NCBI GenBank assembly: GCA_020152595.1
Contig: JAIGNY010001813.1
Coordinates: forward strand, 458,501 to 522,500
Reading direction: 5' to 3'
Length of the DNA stretch: 64,000 nt
Source of the DNA: Chiridota heheva
Taxonomy: Eukaryota > Echinodermata > Holothuroidea > Apodida > Chiridotidae
Position numbers and translations under genes: made by a program. Position 1 is the first letter of the stretch. Each line of letters begins with the position of its first letter. This document shows positions 22,701 through 34,302 of the stretch, one piece after another. The notes under the pieces are model-generated. The model had not been told where the DNA came from, ran no database searches, and saw only the letters and a program-made list of their open reading frames with translations.

Positions 22701-23126
22701 TTAGGGATGCGACCGTTTACCGATTATCGTGTACACGATCGAAAACATTGTTTACAGTTTACAAAATTATTACATAGTTTACACGGAAAAATCACCCAGA
22801 AAGTGCCCCTATCAGTTTCCCAACAATACTTTGCATTCATTTCAAAATCGATATCCATTCACACCACAGACAAAACTTTCAATCGATGATCTTACAATTC
22901 AAACTTAACAAACGGTCAACCAAGGATCCTTTTTAATGCAGGAGTTAAATTCACACAAATCTTTCACTTTGATTCGCCAAATTGATAGGTACTTGATGTG
23001 GGCTTAGGCCCAATTAAAATTACTAACAATACAGGCTTAAATCTGAATTATGTTAACACCCATTTTACAAGCTGTTAAATGGACCCAGAAATACACAGGC
23101 AAAAAAGCATTGGTTGTTATTTTAGC
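22701..23126. other. No gene; palindromic GTTTAC-rich spot
   Basis: A perfect 14 bp palindrome, ATCGTGTACACGAT, lies near 22727, next to several GTTTAC repeats. Nothing else was recognised. Confidence 0.4.
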
Positions 23127-23503
23127 ATGAAGCAATATCTTTTCTTAGGAGAAATGGTCCATCAATCATTCACAATTAATGCACACATCAGTTCAGGCAT
23201 ATGATACAAAAAGTGCAAATAAATTTCTCCCACTAAGAAACCTAACACGGATGAGTGATTTCAATCACAAAAGTACCCCTATTACTTTAGAACCATGTAC
23301 TTGCTATCTGTAATCTTATACACACAAATAGCCTTGGGCTAATTGGCTGTAATTTGCATGGGAATGGAAGATAAACAATCATTGTTTGAAGCAGAAACAC
23401 AATACACTGAACAGGAAGTCAGGTTGGTAATTGCCATACCTGAGTTTTCAAGATTAACTCAGGTGTCGGGTGCGGGTAGACTTAAAGAGAAACTTTTCAA
23501 CAT
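23127..23503 (+). repeat. Dispersed repeat, copy B (pair of 4636-5022)
   Basis: Same orientation and same ends as copy A. It abuts the truncated end of the Polinton polymerase, so it may mark the breakpoint that removed the polymerase C-terminus. Confidence 0.75.
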
Positions 23504-23531
23504 GATTAGTTGACAAATTCAAAAGCCCTTG

Positions 23532-25770
23532 CTAATAATCTGACAGCCACTCCTTCAGAACCCTAATACGTTCCGGAGCAAGTGGGTACACATTGTGGAT
23601 GCCGTGTAGCTCTTGAGGATACTCAAGGTCCACCTCGGGTATGTAACCAATTTCTGCATCTAGTGAAAGCGTATCCAGTGGGGGCACTTCATCCACCCAT
23701 TCGCACCCACCCGTGGGTAGTACTTGACCCATCGCCCAACCATACAGCTTATTTGCGTCTAGGTAGAGAACATGATTGTTAGGCTTGGAAGGGTCATAGC
23801 CTGAGATGTAGGGGTTGTTGGCTTTAGCATAGCACTTGGATACCATGAAAATACCACCTCTCATACCTTTCTCGAACAACAGATGCATGTCATAGTCGGT
23901 CAGGAGTTCCATTTCTACACCTGTATATTTCAAGAGTGCATCCCAAGACAATCTAGGGCTTGTATAATAGTGTGCTGGATCCAGACCATATTGCTGCAAG
24001 CAAATCTTCCGATATATCTCGAAGACATCAGCTAGTAGAAGCACATCAGTCCGCAGGTATAGGTAGTGATAATCTCCCATGGTATCACATTTGAATGCCC
24101 CCCAAACCTCCTGCGCATATTAATAATCCTCATTGGAAATATGTTCCTCCGTAAGCTTGCTATAAAAGGCATTTTGCGATGGTAGGCTCTCCCCAGACTG
24201 TTCCCAAAAAATCCATATACTCATAGGGATAAATTCCCTTATTCAATAACAATTGTCTCTTTTTATCATTCGGTTCATATTCAATTGTGGTAATGATGTC
24301 AACAGAGTCGTTGGCCTCAACCAGCTTATCCAACGATGCAAGCAGGAATTGTGCGCTATCAATGAACTTCAGTTGACCTAGGAACAAGGATATATACTTT
24401 TCCATGTTGTTGGGGATGCAGGTTATCTTTCCTTCCACTTTGCTGATGGCTTGCATGATCAAATGAGAGTCATAGCCCCGCAGGTTATGGAACACAACTG
24501 GGATTAATGCTGTTTTGGAGCTCAGGCGCAACTCAGGTTGCATGTATTGTGCACAGCACCTCTGCACTTACCTGTGATATGGCAGTGGTCGTGGACAGAG
24601 TCACCATGTAGAGTTTTTTTTTACATATATGACAATCCTGTGCTGTCCAGTGTGCACGCCAATCCTTTCTGTTTCTGGTGATTATCATAGGTTAGGGGTT
24701 TGCCAGAACTGCTTTAATCTTAGTTTTTTCCTGCTGCAAAGCCACAAGAAACTTCCCAGCTGCATTTTGTCCTGGATATACTACGGGAGGTTCTGTACAA
24801 CCATCACACCTGACCACAACATACCCATAGCCACACACTTCATGCTGTTGAGTCTTTTGGGTATTGGATTGTGTGGGGTTGGATCCAGGAACATCTATCT
24901 TACAGGTGAGTGCCTCAAAATCTGCATAGATTATGTAGGGCGCTGGAAGCTGCTTGTGATGGTTCTGGAAGGTCGGCTTGTTTTCACCTTCTTTCGGCAT
25001 TCCAATACGTACAGCCATTTGACCAATTCCCATAAAATCAGGTCTATGGGCCTCGAGCAGGTCTTCCCTGGAATAGCCATGTAGACACCTCTCACAGAAG
25101 AGCTTATGCCTTTGATTGGCACTTTGATCAAAAAACAGGTGGCTGAGGCTTTTGACCCATGTGTAGTGGAACTTACATGCCTTCTTAATCAATAGAAGGT
25201 TGATCCTGGGGATATTCTTTTCTTGTTTGCTGAGTCTGTGAACGATCACCCCTTTATCCCAACCAAAGACGTTAATAGCCAAATTGTTTTGTTTTTCAAC
25301 CTTCCCGATCTAGGAGAGTAGAGCTGGGGCCTCTATTCCTTCAAAGTTTAAACCGTCTTTTGAGGGATACTTGCTGCATCTTTGTGGATATTTCTTGCTG
25401 GAAACAGAGCAGATCGGAGCGCCCAGCAAAGGCAGTTATCATCACAGTTTTTAACATTGATGATAGTCTTTTTAGCTTGAGTTCTTTCGGCAAACAGATA
25501 TAGGACCCACCTCGTAGTGGTTGGTACCGGGCAATATTCAGCCAGAGGTCCTCCACTCTATCCACCATCCATCCTGACACTCTCTGAGTCCATTGCTCAA
25601 GAAATTCTATCATGAGTGGGAAAGCGTTGTTGAGCGCTGCATCAATCTCATCCACTTGCAGGACATCCATCTGATGGCTGCGAAACAATGGGCTGGTAAA
25701 TTCTGTTTCTCCATCAACGTTGTCCTTCTTCAGCCCCACTCCTGAGTAGTAACTGGAATTTTAGCCAGTG
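23532..25770 (-). pseudogene. Polinton/adintovirus-like protein-primed DNA polymerase B, broken
   Basis: Four separate open blocks run right to left. 25739-25341 is the N-terminal region. 25282-24692 holds a CERC zinc-like segment and the Exo I motif YADFEAL. 24600-24160 holds DHCHITGK and the Exo II block FHNLRGYDSH. 24080-23532 holds an Exo III-like YLYLRTDVLLLADVFE and palm motif A, LYLDANKLYGWAM. The enzyme family copies the element's linear DNA using a protein primer. Frames break between blocks. The sequence stops soon after motif A, so palm motifs B and C (the YxDTDS type) are missing. The family call is strong and the copy is non-functional. Confidence 0.88.
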
Positions 25771-26119
25771 AAGGGCTCCAACCTATTCTGCTACCTTCCA
25801 GTGAATCGTGGGATAAACATTGTCCAACAGAGCTGGCGGGTCAGCGCCCAATTAGTGGCCATCTGCGATTTTCATCTGCCAATCACGGAGGTAACTGCCA
25901 ATTGTCCCAGGTGCCCGTCTGAACCTTGGTGCAGGAACAGGCCTTCATGTTCTCGGAGCAAGAACTGGCCTTACCGGTCTGCGGGCTGGCATATACCTAT
26001 GAGCGATGATGGCATTTATGTAGTCGTTTTTAATATGATTTCTTCTTTTGCCTGATGGGTCATCAAGGAGGATATTGTTTTGAACAACAAAGTTACTCAA
26101 TGCCTCAACTCTCTCTTCT

Positions 26120-26440
26120 ATGTGCAGTTCTATTTAAGTTATCCATCATATGCTGGTATACTATAGAATGTTATGTCTCTAATAGGTTATCATATCAGAG
26201 TAGTGTGCTATAGTTGCACCAGATTTGTATACTATGGTATATTTTATCTGTAATAGGTTGTCATATCAGAGCAGTGTACTATGTTATGCACCGGGTTTGT
26301 ATACTATGGTATGTTATGTCTCTAATAGGTTGTTGCACCAGATTTGTATACTATAATATGTTATATCTCTAATAGGGCATCACACTAAATTTGTATCCTA
26401 TGACATATCATACCTCTAATAAGGTGTTGCAACAGAATGG
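26120..26440. repeat. Tandem array between polymerase and integrase
   Basis: Four to five units of about 60-80 bp share TATGTCTCTAATAGG and TTTGTATACTATGGTAT. One sub-segment (TATCAGAGTAGTGT) is present only in the first two units. Confidence 0.7.
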
Positions 26441-26622
26441 TAATACATCATTTTGAAGTTGGCAAGCACTTTTTGAAAGTTTATATGAGCTTGTTTTTCA
26501 ATGTGATTAAGTTTTTGAACAACCCTTTTACCATTGCAACCACGGCAAAGTTGTGTCTGAGAATAAACACTGACCCTGCACTTACGGCATGGTACTATTG
26601 CGTGTTTACCATTTCTAATCAC
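26416..26622 (-). pseudogene. Small Cys-rich (zinc-ribbon-like) ORF of the Polinton
   Basis: The 68-codon minus-strand ORF contains CRKC and, about 14 residues on, CRGC. This C-x2-C...C-x2-C arrangement is typical of zinc ribbons. It lies between integrase and polymerase and runs in the same direction, so it is probably an accessory gene of the element. The specific function is unknown. Overlap with the end of a tandem array may have altered its C-terminus. Confidence 0.35.
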
Positions 26623-26807
26623 TACTCAATGCTGCCAGCATTGATCCTACATAGTGGGTCTTCCACATGTTTCTTTCTTACCTAGCAATTACACTTGTTG
26701 TGTGCATGTACTGACATTTTATATCATTATAATACCATATCTCTAATTGTATGTTGTATTATTTTAGTTTTTCCCATTTGGTGGGAGCTCGGTGTTGTGA
26801 GGAACAA

Positions 26808-27734
26808 TCAACAACTCTTCACGGACAAATCGACGGCCCGGACCATCTTGAAGATAGTATAGGACAGGGCTCTCCAGGCTTTGTAACAGACCGTCCTATC
26901 CGATAAACATTGACAGACCACACAGGGTCTGTAGCACAACGTCGATCTCCTTTCAGCCAACCTGGTTGGCATAGATAACGCATTACAGCATTGGCAGGTA
27001 CTTTTTGCTCTTCCAAGCCAACATTCAGCTGGAAATTCTGGTTTTTGTTTCACCATTTTAGCTTTGATAGCATTGACAGGCTTTTTACCTATCAGTCGTG
27101 TGGCTTCGTTGTTCAAAGCTGAAACAACGGCAGGTACTGTAGTCTCTCTACCCATTCTGTCGATCTCTCTTCCTCAGGCAAATTCATTTCCTGAGCATAC
27201 TGATGTCTGAACAACCGTTCTGCTAGTGTATAATTAAAGTGCTCTGTAAAGGTGATCACGATGAACGTCTGGGATTCCATGTCTCACCCTCAAGACCATG
27301 CTTCTTCAATATATCAGTTTTTAACAGAACCCATGAACTCATGCCCTGGATCCACCTGAATTACTGTAGTTTCGGCCAACCGAGTGGACAATGATTATAG
27401 ATGCGGGTAAATGCAGAAGCAACCTCTGTTGAGTACTACCTAAAGGCTCAGCCTCTTTATACCGACTGGCAACATCGACCACAACTAATGCATATTTATA
27501 GGTCTTGCGTCCAACTTTATCATGCGGTAGAAACAAGAGGTTGGCTTGATGGACTTGATTTGGTGTAAAAAGGTCAAACTTAGGTCGTGGTATTTAGTGG
27601 GGAGGAGGTAGGTAGATCTGCCACATAGCCCAGGCTTCATCTTCAAACACCTTTGCAGCTTTTGCAAGTTTCTTTATAGTTGGAGTTCCTCTCCAATACC
27701 CCTGAGGGCTATAGTATAAATCTGCTAGTTTCAT
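26808..27734 (-). pseudogene. Polinton retroviral-type integrase, broken
   Basis: It reads right to left from a likely start at 27734 (MKLADLYYSPQGYW). An integrase-core block follows, YALVVVDVASRYKEA, with the first catalytic Asp. The C-terminal region contains NEATRLIGKKPVNAIKAK. In a shifted frame comes DPVWSVNVYRIGRSVTKPG, a chromodomain-like tail I associate with Polinton/adintovirus integrases. These integrases insert the element and generate 6 bp target duplications. At least three frame breaks separate the blocks. It is divergent from the capsid gene, whose recognisable sequence begins about 145 bp away. Confidence 0.85.
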
Positions 27735-27878
27735 CTTATATTAGACATATGACATATGTATTCAATATGGCAATGAATTACGGAAAAAACTAGCACCAAC
27801 ACGAAGGACCTGCACAGGTCTGGGTGTGAAAGGTGTACGCACAACTCATCAAGTTACTCTTGATACCCCAATGGCCAC

Positions 27879-28970
27879 GTGATTGTCACATTCCCGAAGC
27901 TGCAGCAGCATGATGTTGTTGTCCCAGGCATGGTCGGACTGGCCTTCAACATCACTCTGAATAGCACAGATGGAAATTGCACTATTGTCAACAACATAGG
28001 CCGCAACATTGTGGGCAAACTAGAGGTAAAACTTGGGAGGTGAGGTTGTCATGAGTTTGGACAGCGCAGATGTGTTTTACAACTATGCAGACCTCTAGTC
28101 TCCTCTAGTATGAGACTTAACAGCGGCTACCATGGCATAAGCAGAAAAAATTGTCTGAAAATTTGTGTAGGTGCTGGTGATAAAGCTGATAATAATAAGG
28201 GTGACAACGCAATTGCTAAAGCTTTTGGCAATAGATTTGCTATACCATTAGATTTTAGTCTCTTGAGTGGCACGCCCCATTTTCACCCATCAAGTCTGCA
28301 TGATTGGTTTAAATACATCATATACTTTGCACTTAACGAGAAGGTTATTATTGCAAGCGATGACACCAATGCTTCCTACACTCTGAAGAACTTGACTCTG
28401 GAATTTGATGTTGTGAATCAAGCGAGCATTGCAGCAGAGATCCGAAATAAAATGTTGAACGAGTACCTGGTAAACTATACAGATATACAGAGGCACCGGA
28501 GAAAAATGCTAGACCTCACTAGCTCTGTGTGGACTATTCCTTTAAATATACCTCGGCACAGTAGCAGCAGCGTTGTCCTGTTGTTCGTCAAACCAGTTGA
28601 TGATGGTGGATTTGCATGAAAGCCTGAGACTTTCATGAATCCCAATATCACTGGCTCAGGTAGATTGTCCATGGGCAAGAGCCTCAATCCTGAGGTAGGC
28701 TTAGTTGTTGAAAAGAACAGTCTACATTCCATCCATTTATCAGCATATCTCCAAAAACACTATGCACTTGTTCTTGATCTGCGCAGCACCAATGATGATG
28801 CTTTACATAGTAACGGCCACAAGCTGGGCAATGATAGTGACTCTAGAGATCATCCGCACCTCTGCAGATGAAGGTACAGTGATTATGTACTACTTCGTCC
28901 TCTCGGATAAACAACTATTTATCAAGAACAGTTGCCTAGCCAGAGTGTGGATTTAGATGTAAAAACTATA
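27879..28970 (+). pseudogene. Polinton/adintovirus-like major capsid protein, broken
   Basis: The plus strand carries the double jelly-roll capsid family of Polintons in pieces. 27879-28062 is an N-terminal block. 28110-28619 is the best preserved, with VGAGDKADNNKGDNAIAKAF, then ASYTLKNLTLEFDVV. 28635-28870 is a C-terminal part with HYALVLDLRSTNDDALHSNG, and further pieces in another frame run to about 28960. Stops at about 28064 and 28617 and several frameshifts disable it. Polintons with capsid genes are thought to be able to form virions. Here only a fossil remains, on the opposite strand to the polymerase and integrase. Confidence 0.82.
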
Positions 28971-28982
28971 TAAAAAATAGAC

Positions 28983-29500
28983 TTACCAAGGGATTCTCAC
29001 ACTGCGATTATATGTGGTAAAACAGGCTCTGGAAAGACACAGTATGTGTTGGACTTTTTAGAAACCAAGTATTCAGGCATATTTGCAAGAATTTTCATAT
29101 TATGCCCCACCTGGTCTTTCAATCAAACATACTTACAATGCAAGTCTCTTTCTCACGACTGCAATGTCTTCTTTCTAGATCCCTCTGGTGATAAATTGCA
29201 AAAATATCTTGAAATCATAAGCAAGCTCTACCAAGGTCTACCCACTTTCTGCATAGTCCATGACTCTTTTACATAAAAATGACCTTGTGAAAAAGAGGAG
29301 AGCATTATCAAATTTAGCTTTTGCAGGTAGACATCATCAGCACTCGCTATGGGTGTTAACTCAAAAATGGAACTCAGTTGTTACTGATGTACGTAAACAG
29401 ACTGAATGGATTGCTTTATTCCACTGCAAGTCAGCTCATTGCTCTAAACAGACTGAATGGATTGTATGCTAAACTTTATTCCACTGCAACGGAAAACAAG
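28983..29500 (+). pseudogene. Polinton FtsK/A32-type genome-packaging ATPase, broken
   Basis: A Walker A motif, GKTGSGKT, lies at 29016-29039 in frame with the following ORF. A Walker B-like hydrophobic segment (TFCIVHDSF) ends at a stop near 29276. The next frame continues with KKRRALSNLAFAGRHHQHS and LWVLTQKWNS, matching the A32-like ATPase region with its LTQ sensor. These ATPases pump element DNA into capsids. At 29395-29500 a roughly 55 bp piece is duplicated in tandem and disrupts the C-terminus. It follows the capsid gene directly on the same strand. Confidence 0.82.
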
Positions 29501-29529
29501 GCAAGTCAGCTCATTGCTTTAATCTAGTT

Positions 29530-30145
29530 ATGTAAGAAAACAGTGGCATTCCACTTAGTAATAGTTAAAAAAATAGTAAAGCTTAGTAAAGAAATCCTTA
29601 GTAATAGTAAAGTAATGCTTAGTAAATAAGCTATGTCCAGCAACAGCTAGATAACATTTAATAACAAAGTATATTTGCACTACACCTGTGGTATATTTAA
29701 ACTTGTGTTGAGCCAAAAAGTCATGATGACCACCTTGCATGTCCATGGTACACAATTGAGTAGAAAAATAAGACCTTTCTTGGTGATAAAATGACTGAAA
29801 ACAGCAATAAAGTTAACGGAAAACTGAGCAGGCCCTTGCTGCAATAAACAAGTAAAAGGTACATAGCAAGCTTTAGTGTAGTAATAGTAAGGCTCCCGTT
29901 TAGTTAAGTAATGCCTAGTAATGGAAAAGCTAAGTAATGATGCCAGTAATAGTGATGAGTAATGCAGAGATGGATGTGGTGTTTTAGTAATACAGACACT
30001 GAGGTAATGCTTTAGTCATAGTGAAGTAATGTCTCCCAGATGAGATAGTAATAGTTAAGTAATGACCCCACCAGGGTTAGTAATAGTTAAGCTTATCACC
30101 CTATCCAGTATGTGGCCAGCAACAGCTAGATAACATTTAACAAAC
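29530..30145. other. TAGTAA-rich low-complexity DNA
   Basis: Irregular repeats of AGTAATAGTTAAGTAATG type and a recurring CAACAGCTAGATAACATTTA at 29640 and 30121. No gene was recognised. Confidence 0.5.
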
Positions 30146-30149
30146 CATC

Positions 30150-30742
30150 GAACATGAAACTGGTTGTCAAACCAACAATTCTTGGTGGTTCTGGATGCTC
30201 AGCAGCAATTTATTCATAATGTTGAGGATGCAGTGGCTGCTCCTATAGATCTCCCATGTTCCATTCAACGTTATCAAGATACCCTGACCTATGCCTCAAC
30301 TCCTTTAGACTTCAGTCTGGTCAAGATTTGTACATGATTCCTAAAAATATGCTTTTGCGTATAGATACCCAAATTGGCTACAACAATAATATCATAGCAT
30401 AGCATAGCAAGGTCTAATGCCCCGAAAGCATCCAGTGCTGGACATTATATCAAGATGGCCACGGCCTTTAATAACCAGTTGTGAACTCACTATTGTTAGA
30501 GACCTTGCTATAGGTAAGTACCATAATATAAATTCTATCACAGCCCCAGAACCTCCAGTTCTTGATTGGGGGGTAGAATACGGCAGCCTACCAGATCCCA
30601 TGGATACAGGAATGGGTGTTGAAAGAGTGGATGTTAAAGCTAAATTAGAAGGGGTGGATGTTGAAGCCAAATTAGAAGGAACTGATACAATCGAAGCTAA
30701 AATGGACAAAATAGCATATCGTTTGTTATCATTGGTGCTTTA
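30150..30742 (+). pseudogene. Unrecognised ORF fragments, possibly a further Polinton gene
   Basis: Short coding-like pieces on the plus strand include MIPKNMLLRIDTQIGYNNN (about 30331-30387) and, after an inserted repeat, VLDWGVEYGSLPDPMDTG and a KLEGVDVEAKLEG repeat ending at TAA 30741-30743. They follow the packaging ATPase in the same orientation, so a minor structural gene is possible. I do not recognise the family. Confidence 0.3.
30396..30497 (+). repeat. AGCATAGCAAGG dispersed repeat, copy 2
   Basis: Nearly identical to 18789-18905 (CCGAAAGCATCCAGTGCTGG shared). It interrupts the coding-like pieces of the preceding entry, so it inserted after the Polinton. Confidence 0.65.
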
Positions 30743-30854
30743 ATTCTGGGGTTTATACACACACACAAAAAAAAGATCTACAAATATCAAATAAAAAAAT
30801 TAAAAAAAATATATAAAATTTTCTGTCATACATTTTTGAGATAGGGAGTGCTTT

Positions 30855-31200
30855 AGGGTGGGCTAGAACTCCTAACTCATTTTAAGGTGTGTGTGTGTGT
30901 GTGAAAAACAGTAATAAATGTTATAATAAGTGTGCCAGACTCTAGTCTGCTTAATGAAAATATAAAACAGTATCAAAATTGGCGCAGAACCCCCAACTCA
31001 TTTTAAGATGTGTGTGTAAAACAGTAATCAAAGCATCATAATATGTGTGCCAGAACTCCTGTCCGCTTAGTGAAAACAAAAATAAAAACGGCATAAAAAG
31101 TGGGCCAGAACCCTCAACTCATTTTAAGGTGTTAAAAACAGTGATAAAAGCGTTTTAATAAGTGTGTGCCAGAACCCCAGTCCGTTTGGTGAAAACAAAA
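30855..31200. repeat. About 120 bp tandem, three units
   Basis: Units start near 30858, 30977 and 31100 with CCAGAACCCTCAACTCATTT and end with TCCGCTTAGTGAAAACAAAA. A (GT)n run marks the first. A stray piece (GGCATAAAAAGTGGGCCAGA) lies at about 33306. Confidence 0.75.
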
Positions 31201-31299
31201 ATAAGCTAGAATGGTATATATTGTCATGGTTCGCATGCCCATGCAAATTGACACCCATATCATATGAAATTATAAAGATTATAAATGATAAAAATGGCA

Positions 31300-32520
31300 T
31301 CTCATGTACTGTAAGTCCCACTGGCATCTCATGTCCCACTGGCATCCCATGTCCCACATGACATCTCATGTCCCACATGGCATCCCACCCCATGTCACAT
31401 AACATAACATCCCATCCCTTGTCCCACATGGCATTCCACCATATCTCCCACATGGCATCCCACCTATGTCCCACATGACATCCCATCCCATCCCATGTGG
31501 CATTCCATCATATGTCCCACAGGGCATCCCATCCTATGACCCACATGGCATTCCACCCTATGGATCACATCTCATGTCCCAAATGACCTCCCACATCATG
31601 TTCCACATAAAATCCTATCCCATGCCTTGTCCCACATGGCATTCCACTATATCACTCACATGACATTCCATCATATTTCCAACATGGCATTCCACCATGT
31701 ATGTCTCACATGGCATCCCACCATATGTCCCACATGGCATTCCACCATATGTCCCACATGGCATCCCACCCTATAAACCACATGGTATCCCACCCTATGT
31801 CCCTCATAAATCCCATCCTTCATGTATGTCCCACATTAATCCAACCATATATTTACCACATAACATTCCCTTCCTATGTCCCACATGGCATCCCTCCATG
31901 TGTCCCGCATCAGTGGCTTCGCACCTGATGTCCCACATGGCATCCCACCTGATGTCCCACCATATGTTCCACATGGTATCCCTCCCAATGTCCCAATGAC
32001 ATCCTACTTAATGTCCCACATGGCATAACATCCCATGTCCCCATGGCCTCCAACACTGTGTCCCACATAGCCTCCTACCCTACATGTATGTCACACAAGG
32101 CATCCTACCCTATGTCAAATATGGCATCCCAACATGTATGTCACACTCTGTATTATTCCTGACATCCCCCCATGTCCCATATGGCATTCTACCCTGTTCC
32201 TCATGGCATCCCACCCCATGTCCCACATGGCATCCCATCCCATGTCTCACATAACATCCCATAGGCTCCATAAGAAGTCTCATCCAGCTATCACAGTCCC
32301 TGATTGAGTATACTATGTATGAAAGTGTCAGTTCATATAATAACTTATATGCAAATGACTTGTTAAAATGGGGTGGGACCCCATGTCCCACATGACATCC
32401 CATGTCCCACATGACATTCCATCCCATGGCATTCCACCCTATGTCCTGCATGGCATTTCACCCTGTTTCACATGGCATCCCACCCCATGTCCCACATGGC
32501 ATCCCACCCCATGTCCCACA
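31300..32520. repeat. GTCCCACATGGCATCCCA satellite, irregular
   Basis: Dozens of units of about 20 bp (TGTCCCACATGGCATCCCAC) with variable linkers. The wording resembles the outer part of the satellite at 11831-12470. ORFs such as those at 31124-31486 and 31697-31999 are translations of the repeat. Confidence 0.85.
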
Positions 32521-32880
32521 TAACATCCCATAGGCTCCATAAGAATCTCATCCTAGCTATCACAGTTCTTGATTGAGAATACTATGTATGAAAGTGTCAG
32601 TTCATATAAAAACTTATATGCAAATGACTTGTTGAATAAGAAAAAAAAGCAGAGCCAAATAATTATGCCTGATATAGCCCTTGGTGAATACCACATGATA
32701 TATATTATATAATATGTCCCACATGGCCCCATTCATGTCCCACATGGCATCCCTCCCTATGTCCATATGCATTCACACCCTGTCACACTCCCTGACTAAG
32801 CATACTAAATCAAAAAGTCAGTCAATTCATATACCTGTACATGTACTGTAGCAACTTTATGCAAATGAACACAATAATAA
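32250..32880. repeat. Higher-order repeat carrying an octamer motif, three copies
   Basis: ACATCCCATAGGCTCCATAA then ACTATGTATGAAAGTGTCAG then ATGCAAAT repeats at 32252-32372 and 32523-32636. A diverged third copy lies at 32775-32870. The ATGCAAAT octamers are at 32349-32356, 32618-32625 and 32859-32866. Confidence 0.75.
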
Positions 32881-32899
32881 AGGCAGAGTTTATTAATCA

Positions 32900-33344
32900 T
32901 TCCTGATACAACTGTTGGTGCCAAAATATTTGAAAGAATGTTAAAGATTTTCAATCTCAAGTGCTACAAAAAGACGCTTGATGATTTCTGAAGAATATCT
33001 GAAAATTATATCATTTTAGATTTATCTTCTAAGGAAATATCAAATGTTTTGTAGACTTTTTAAGAAAACTAGTCTTCAAAGTGTCTCTGAAAACATTTTG
33101 TAAGGAAGTTATAACCTTCCATAAGGATATCTGAAGAAACTTTAACTTTTTCTGAGGAACTCTGAAGAAATTTTAATATTTTCTAATGAATTCTCAAAAA
33201 ATTTTAACATTTCTGAGGAAATTTCAGGAAAAAAATGTGGACGGCTGGACAAAATCGCCATTACATACAGTAGGTTCACATTATGCTTCGCATGCATACC
33301 AAAAATGGCATAAAAAGTGGGCCAGAATTAGCCTTTTATATACT
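32900..33344. repeat. Degenerate TCTGAAGAAATTTTAA-type tandem
   Basis: Imperfect units of about 25-30 bp with TCTGAGGAA and AAATTTTAA cores. Boundaries are soft. No gene is present. Confidence 0.45.
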
Positions 33345-34130
33345 ACTGCTGACAGTATTTTTTTGTTCATATAATTTTGATAAATAGTTTTAATCAAAAA
33401 AAAAATAAAAATGTCCGAAAACAAATAAATAAAACATCAAGAAATGTTTAGATTATATAATTGTACTTTATTACTTAGTATTATCTTAATTTTTTCCTCA
33501 AATAATCTAAAACATATTCGCTGAAATGTCCCACATGACATCCATACCATCCCACTTTGATAAAAGTAACTAAATCACCTTAAAAACAGTTTTTGAATAC
33601 ATGGATGGACTTCAAACATCAATTTTAATCATGTGGGCCCAAAAAAAAGGTAAAATGGTTTCGTTTTCATAAAGATCTTAAAACTGAGATTTTCCTATAC
33701 TTTTAACACCTCGCTTAAAATAGTAAAGGAGGATATAGGATTTTGTAGACTTCGGATGGCCAGCCATCACCAATGGCAGCCATAACACGGCTGGCATCAG
33801 TCCGAAGGTAGGCCTACTACTGTTGTACTAGCGTTAGATTAGGCCTAACGTTAGGTACAATTCCTGTTTGTTTGTTTTTGTTTCTTTAAATCACACGTTG
33901 TACAAAATTTATGATTGAAAACTAACTTACTTTTGGATATTCTTATATCAATTAGTCTTAAATAATTCCCTTTTCCAAAAAAATACTTTTCCTAAATATT
34001 CACCAATTTAGCACCACGACGGGATAAAGATCTCCTAGATTTATATTTTGGTTGCTATTTTCTTAGTCACTGCACGTTTGTGATTAACGTCTGCAAATAA
34101 GTTTTAGAATGTTCCACTAAACATTTTTGC
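33345..34130. repeat. Tandem segmental duplication, first copy
   Basis: Contains R1 (33360-33522, with ATAAAACATCAAGAAATG and TTTAGATTATATAATTGTAC) and R2 (33556-33815, with AACACCTCGCTTAAAA and GGCCAGCCATCACCAA). R1 recurs at 34140-34302 and R2 at 37570-37757, on either side of the LINE. Confidence 0.75.
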
Positions 34131-34302
34131 TGACATTTTTGTTTGCTTTTTTGTTCATATAATTTTATTAAATAGTTTTGGTTGCAAAATAAATAAAAAT
34201 AAGTGTGCAAAAACAAATAAATAAAACATCAAGAAATGTTTAGATTATATAATTGTACTTTAAAAGTATTATCTTACTTTTTTCCTCAAATAATTTTAAA
34301 CA
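34131..34302. repeat. Second copy, R1 part, left of the LINE
   Basis: R1 prime ends near AAACATATT, where the LINE-related sequence begins. The first copy shows the uninterrupted arrangement. Confidence 0.7.

Noticed and set aside
24550-24567. Consensus splice donor (minus strand) in the polymerase
   Set aside because: It lies within the coding block DHCHITGK...RGA, which reads through it in related polymerases.
31124-31999. Met/His/Pro-rich ORFs
   Set aside because: Translations of the GTCCCACATGG satellite.
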